Origin: CAZKCI01 sp964551475 | GTDB lineage: Bacteria > Auribacterota > Erginobacteria > Erginobacterales > CAZKCI01 | Reading direction: 5' to 3' | Length of the DNA stretch: 11,912 nucleotides | Assembly: GCA_964551475.1 (NCBI GenBank) | Contig: CAZKCI010000098.1 | Coordinates: forward strand, 1-11,912 | Shown: one piece after another, positions 11,602-11,912 of the stretch | Position numbering within the stretch: the stretch's first letter is position 1 | How the letters are laid out: every line of letters starts with the position of its first letter | The notes under the pieces: model-generated | The model's database searches: none | What the model saw: the letters and a program-made list of their open reading frames with translations, nothing else | What the model was told of the DNA's origin: nothing | Program-made: the position numbers and the translations under genes

Positions 11602-11912
11602 GTGAAAGCCCGCCTGGTTGCCGGCCTGGTCTTTCTTTGCACCGCCTTCGCCCCTGGCGCCTGGTGCGTTTCCCCGACCCCTGGCATCGCGCCCACGCCC
11701 GCCGCCGGGACTTACCGCGACGCCTATCTCCTGGAGCGTTCTGCGGCCGCCCTTTCCCTGTCCGGAGACAGCGCCGGGGCGCTCCCGAAGTACCTCTCCG
11801 CCGCCGCGATCTACGAGTCCCTTCTCGCCGCCGCTCCGGAGGCCAATCGCCCGGGCCTGGCCGTCCGCCTCCAGGAGTGCCGTTCGCGGATCGAGGCGAT
11901 CGAAAAGGCGCG
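11602..11912 (+). CDS. Secreted protein of unknown function, N-terminal part only
   Basis: 103 codons are visible before the window ends. A signal peptide is clear: KAR, then a hydrophobic run LVAGLVFLCTAFAPGAW (residues 5-21). A short Pro-rich stretch follows, then Ala-rich helical sequence (AYLLERSAAALSLSGDSAGA and on through AAAIYESLLAAAPEAN) whose spacing looks like TPR-type helix pairs that count a growing structure, a form common in envelope proteins. The Cys near residue 22 is preceded by Trp, so it is not a good lipobox. The GTG is chosen because the reading frame, signal peptide and upstream promoter agree. The GGGAG before it (11596-11600) is too close to act as a normal ribosome site, and the ATG at 11594 meets a stop after three codons. 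I do not recognise the family. Confidence 0.6.
   Translation, partial: MKARLVAGLVFLCTAFAPGAWCVSPTPGIAPTPAAGTYRDAYLLERSAAALSLSGDSAGALPKYLSAAAIYESLLAAAPEANRPGLAVRLQECRSRIEAIEKA

Overview
The window is high-GC bacterial DNA with no rRNA, tRNA, CRISPR array or phage gene that I can see. The gene content suggests a free-living Gram-negative-type (diderm) bacterium. It has a sigma-54 two-component system, a minor (pseudo)pilin operon of type II secretion/type IV pilus type, secreted proteins with long Pro-Thr-Ser linkers and DxDGDG calcium-type repeats, a planctomycete-style dockerin-like loop, and REP-like palindromes between genes. Together these fit an uncultured lineage near the PVC/Omnitrophota-type candidate phyla. 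That placement is an impression from protein style, not a demonstrated assignment.

Layout. 1-198 (-): start of a membrane-anchored protein of unknown function, cut by the window edge. 199-562: REP-like repeats, a 34-bp hairpin and a terminator. 563-1822 (-): envelope protein with repeated TGSGD motifs, behind a near-perfect sigma-54 promoter (1866-1885). 1823-2235: leader, promoter and a palindromic MITE-like repeat. 2236-3582 and 3607-4938 (-): an NtrC-family activator and its PAS histidine kinase, kinase first. 4939-5242: hairpins and a terminator. 5243-6259 (-): secreted protein whose C-terminal block resembles that of the 563-1822 product. 6357-8054 (-): four genes with start/stop overlaps encoding GspH-, GspI-, GspJ- and GspK/PilX-like minor pilins. 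8055-8180: two divergent sigma-70 promoters. 8181-11048 (+): a 955-residue secreted protein (six NHL-like blades, Pro-Thr-Ser linker, six 40-residue FG-GAP/VCBS-like repeats). 11049-11601: a second repeat cluster. 11602-end (+): start of a secreted protein of unknown function.

How the parts may work together. The two-component pair lies directly upstream of a sigma-54 promoter and encodes the class of activator that sigma-54 requires. The simplest reading is a local PilS/PilR-like circuit controlling the TGSGD surface protein. The pilin operon, the 5243-6259 secreted protein and the 955-residue protein instead share a sigma-70 promoter with an unusually similar extended -35 region, so they may be co-expressed as a surface-structure set. 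Related repeat composites in direct orientation bracket the whole block (about 231-502 and 11267-11550). Several genes have very short or absent 5' leaders.
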